Shown here: positions 13,124 through 15,249 of the stretch, one piece after another | Layout: the number at the start of each line of letters is the position of its first letter | How positions within the stretch are numbered: position 1 is the stretch's first letter | DNA from: an uncultured Prevotella sp. | GTDB lineage: Bacteria > Bacteroidota > Bacteroidia > Bacteroidales > Bacteroidaceae | Assembly (NCBI GenBank): GCA_934230965.1 | Contig: CAKQFW010000027.1 | Coordinates: forward strand, 1-15,249 | DNA: 15,249 bases | Direction of reading: 5' to 3' | Made by a program: the position numbers and the translations under genes | Notes under the pieces: model-generated | What the model saw: only the letters and a program-made list of their open reading frames with translations | Databases searched by the model: none | What the model was told of the DNA's origin: nothing

Positions 13124-13164
13124 CTCTGCAGGTGCTTATGTACCTGCAGAGATTCTTTCTTTTT
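13124..13164 (+). terminator. Intrinsic terminator of the keto-sugar cluster
   Basis: A 10-bp perfect stem (CTCTGCAGGT at 13124-13133 and ACCTGCAGAG at 13142-13151) with an 8-base loop is followed by the U-rich ATTCTTTCTTTTT at 13152-13164. It lies 63 bases after the isomerase stop codon and separates this cluster from the SusC-type gene. Confidence 0.88.
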
Positions 13165-13418
13165 CGTACCTTTTTTATTGCTACCAAGATGTTCTTAGCA
13201 CGAAAATGATGTGCTGTTAATAAGGTACGAATGATTTATAACCTACAATTTGACCCAAATGTAAAGACTTAAAATGCAATCCTAAATCCCGAGAGTGAAA
13301 AAAGAAAGTAAAATAATTTAATTAAAAAAAACGCCCCAAATATAGTGAAACCCTAAACATATAATAAAATTTCAATTTTATTAAAATGCCCCAAAACTCA
13401 AATCTTTATACCCGTTTT
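13165..13418 (+). other. AT-rich, palindrome-rich leader of the SusC-type gene
   Basis: No gene is seen. TCGTACCTT (13164-13172, overlapping the end of the terminator) pairs with AAGGTACGA (13222-13230) around a smaller hairpin (AGCAC 13197-13201 / GTGCT 13211-13215). A second inverted repeat, TAATAAAATT (13362-13371) with AATTTTATTA (13374-13383), lies just before the possible start codons. The octamer GCCCCAAA occurs near 13333 and again at 13388. No TAnnTTTG box is found here, so the promoter is non-consensus or lies elsewhere; an ECF-sigma or activator-dependent promoter is possible. Confidence 0.45.
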
Positions 13419-15249
13419 ATGAATGACAAACTAAAAACCTACGCAACGACGACGATGCTATTTTCGTCGCTGTTGATCGGTAGCTCAGGCGCAGCCTTTG
13501 CAGCTCCCGGAAGTGTGGAAGGAGTGGTTAGTCTGGCACAAGACAACCGAGTAAAAGGAACTGTAGTGGACGATAAGGGCGAGCCTCTAATCGGTGCTGT
13601 AATACGCATCGTTGGCGCCGACGTGTCTTTCGCTGCCGTTACTGACATGGATGGAAAATTTTCTATCAAGGTTCCTCACAAAAACGCTACACTGGAAATC
13701 AAGAGTGTTGGTTACAAAACCTTGCGTGTGCCTGCCAATGGCAACCTGAACGTAACACTGAAGGAGGATATCTCCGACCTCAATGAGGTAGTTGTGATCG
13801 GTTACGGTACGCTCGACAAGAAAGAGGTTACCAGCGCCATCACCTCTATCAAGGGCAAAGACCTGATGGTGGGTGTAGGCGGTGCCGACATTTCAGGTGC
13901 GTTGCAAGGCAAGATTAGTGGCTTGGTAATGAGCAACACTGCTTCGGCCAATGCTGGAACCACTTTCCAGCTGCGTGGTATGACCTCAGTGAATGCTGGC
14001 CGCTCGCCGCTGATTGTGATCGACGGTTTCCCTGGTGGCGACATTCGTTCACTGTCGCAGGATGATATTGCTTCTATCGACGTGCTGAAGGATGCTTCGG
14101 CAGGTGCTATCTACGGTACGCGTGCTGCTTCAGGTGTGATTTTGATTACCACCAAGAGCGGAACCAACACCCAGGGTAAGCTCGAACTCACCTACTCTAA
14201 CGAGTTCTCTCACAAACAGTCGTACAACGCTCCCGAAATGCTGTCGGGTCGCGAGTATGCTGAGCACAACATTGGTACCGACTATGGCGACGACGTTGAC
14301 TGGTGGGATGAGATGATCAACCATAAAAACTTCTCTACCAAGCATCACCTTTCGTTGCAGTATGGCACCGACAAGGCACAGGTTTATACCTCGCTCTACT
14401 ATGAGAAGCAAGACGGTATTGCTATTGTTGATAGCCGTAAAGACTATGGTGGCCGTGTGAACGCCAACTTCAAGCTGTTTGACGGATGGTTAGAGTTTAA
14501 GCCGATGGTTGACTATCGTCAGACCTCGCGTAACAACCACTGGCCCAACTTCCAGCAGGCGCTGTTCAACAACCCCACCCGTTCGCCCTACGACTCTAAC
14601 TCAGAGACGGGTTACAACATCTGGCAGAACGAGACGCTCGACTATAACGTTGTGGCCGATGCTAAACTCTATACCTACGAGGGCGTTGACAAGTGGTTCA
14701 AGCCCAAAATGGTGCTGAAACTGAACATCAAGCCCATTCCTGGTTTGAACTTCCAGCAGTCGTTAGGCTATGAGAACCGCCAGTGGGAGAACCACACTTA
14801 TAACCCCAGCTACAGCCGCACGTCGATTGAAGATAACCACACGGGTTCGGCTTACCTCGGCTTCTCTAAGTCGGAGCGTATCACCTCTGAGGGTTACTTC
14901 TCTTATGCTAACGAGTTTAAAAAGCACTCTATCAGCGCTACAGCAGGTTACTCTTACTTCGAATATAACAGCGATAACTTCAACATGAGCAACTACAACT
15001 TCTCAGTTGATGGTGTGAAGTTCTGGGATATTGGTCAGGGCACAGGTCTTGCCGATGGTAAGGCTTCAATGTCTTCAGGCAAGGATCCTTCAGAGAAACT
15101 GTTCTCTCTGTTCGCTCGTGCCAACTATGCTTTCGACGACACCTATCTGTTGTCGGCCTCTATCCGTCACGAGGGCTCTTCTAAGTTTGCCTCTAAGAAC
15201 CGCTGGGCTAACTTCTGGTCAGCATCTGCAGGCTGGCGTATCTCTAACG
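13419..15249 (+). CDS. SusC/RagA-family TonB-linked outer membrane receptor, N-terminal part
   Basis: The frame is open from ATG 13419 to the window end (610 codons), against about 1000 residues for a typical SusC, so the C-terminal part of the barrel is missing. A signal peptide (hydrophobic ~12-28, AAFA/AP) precedes a carboxypeptidase-regulatory-like β-domain (~46-120: VKGTVVDDKGEPLIGA...). The TonB-box region LNEVVVIGYGT is at 121-131. The plug domain has the SusC/RagA signature DVLKDASAGAIYGTRAASG near 221, and barrel strands follow. Such receptors import glycans or peptides across the outer membrane using TonB energy, with a SusD lipoprotein lid normally encoded next. An in-frame ATG at 13386 would add 11 residues before the signal peptide; 13419 is preferred because the positively charged signal start then lies at the N-terminus. 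Its substrate may be the glycoside processed by the upstream cluster, but that is inferred from adjacency only. Confidence 0.93.
   Translation, partial: MNDKLKTYATTTMLFSSLLIGSSGAAFAAPGSVEGVVSLAQDNRVKGTVVDDKGEPLIGAVIRIVGADVSFAAVTDMDGKFSIKVPHKNATLEIKSVGYKTLRVPANGNLNVTLKEDISDLNEVVVIGYGTLDKKEVTSAITSIKGKDLMVGVGGADISGALQGKISGLVMSNTASANAGTTFQLRGMTSVNAGRSPLIVIDGFPGGDIRSLSQDDIASIDVLKDASAGAIYGTRAASGVILITTKSGTNTQGKLELTYSNEFSHKQSYNAPEMLSGREYAEHNIGTDYGDDVDWWDEMINHKNFSTKHHLSLQYGTDKAQVYTSLYYEKQDGIAIVDSRKDYGGRVNANFKLFDGWLEFKPMVDYRQTSRNNHWPNFQQALFNNPTRSPYDSNSETGYNIWQNETLDYNVVADAKLYTYEGVDKWFKPKMVLKLNIKPIPGLNFQQSLGYENRQWENHTYNPSYSRTSIEDNHTGSAYLGFSKSERITSEGYFSYANEFKKHSISATAGYSYFEYNSDNFNMSNYNFSVDGVKFWDIGQGTGLADGKASMSSGKDPSEKLFSLFARANYAFDDTYLLSASIRHEGSSKFASKNRWANFWSASAGWRISN

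Overview
The window looks like a chromosomal segment of a member of the Bacteroidales, most likely the Prevotellaceae. Three things point there. Several genes have TAnnTTTG -7 promoter boxes (one with a TTTG -33 box at 19-bp spacing), gene starts lack obvious Shine-Dalgarno sequences, and the gene families (SusC/RagA receptor, DUF6377 regulator, DUF1080 ketoglycoside enzymes, secreted CotH protein) are typical of that group. All genes recognised are on the + strand. The genus is an inference; no rRNA or other marker gene is present.

Region 1 (1-2904). The 3' half of ATP-dependent phosphoenolpyruvate carboxykinase (pckA) ends with a clean intrinsic terminator. A gene-free stretch follows, holding two nearly identical 75-bp tandem units plus two partial copies. 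Each full unit carries a promoter-like TTTG-N19-TATCTTT arrangement, and only the last junction is a perfect promoter. This promoter reads into a secreted CotH-kinase-like protein, which is closed by a G/C-tract terminator.

Region 2 (2905-5594). A long, possibly structured leader precedes a membrane-bound FlaA1/CapD-type nucleotide-sugar 4,6-dehydratase. After it comes a 213-bp element bounded by perfect 40-bp inverted repeats with smaller palindromes nested inside.

Region 3 (5595-13164). A single-polypeptide membrane regulator (DUF6377: export signal, helical sensor region, one membrane helix, C-terminal helix-turn-helix) stands upstream of a co-directional five-gene cluster. The cluster encodes a cytoplasmic Gfo/Idh/MocA oxidoreductase, a Tat-exported Gfo/Idh/MocA oxidoreductase, a periplasmic DUF1080 protein, a DUF1080 lipoprotein with a cysteine-rich linker, and an exported TIM-barrel isomerase/epimerase. 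It ends at a strong intrinsic terminator. The gene set fits a 3-keto-glycoside route: oxidise a sugar at C3, cleave the glycosidic bond of the 3-keto sugar with DUF1080 enzymes, then rearrange or reduce the released ketosugar. A 158-bp AT-rich region bounded by 16-bp inverted repeats interrupts the cluster between the Tat-exported dehydrogenase and the first DUF1080 gene, and may be a structured RNA.

Region 4 (13165-15249). A palindrome-rich leader without a recognisable consensus promoter precedes a SusC/RagA-type TonB-dependent receptor that runs off the window. A SusD partner would be expected just beyond. Receptor import, keto-sugar processing and the regulator may together form one glycan or glycoside utilisation locus; that link is inferred from position only.
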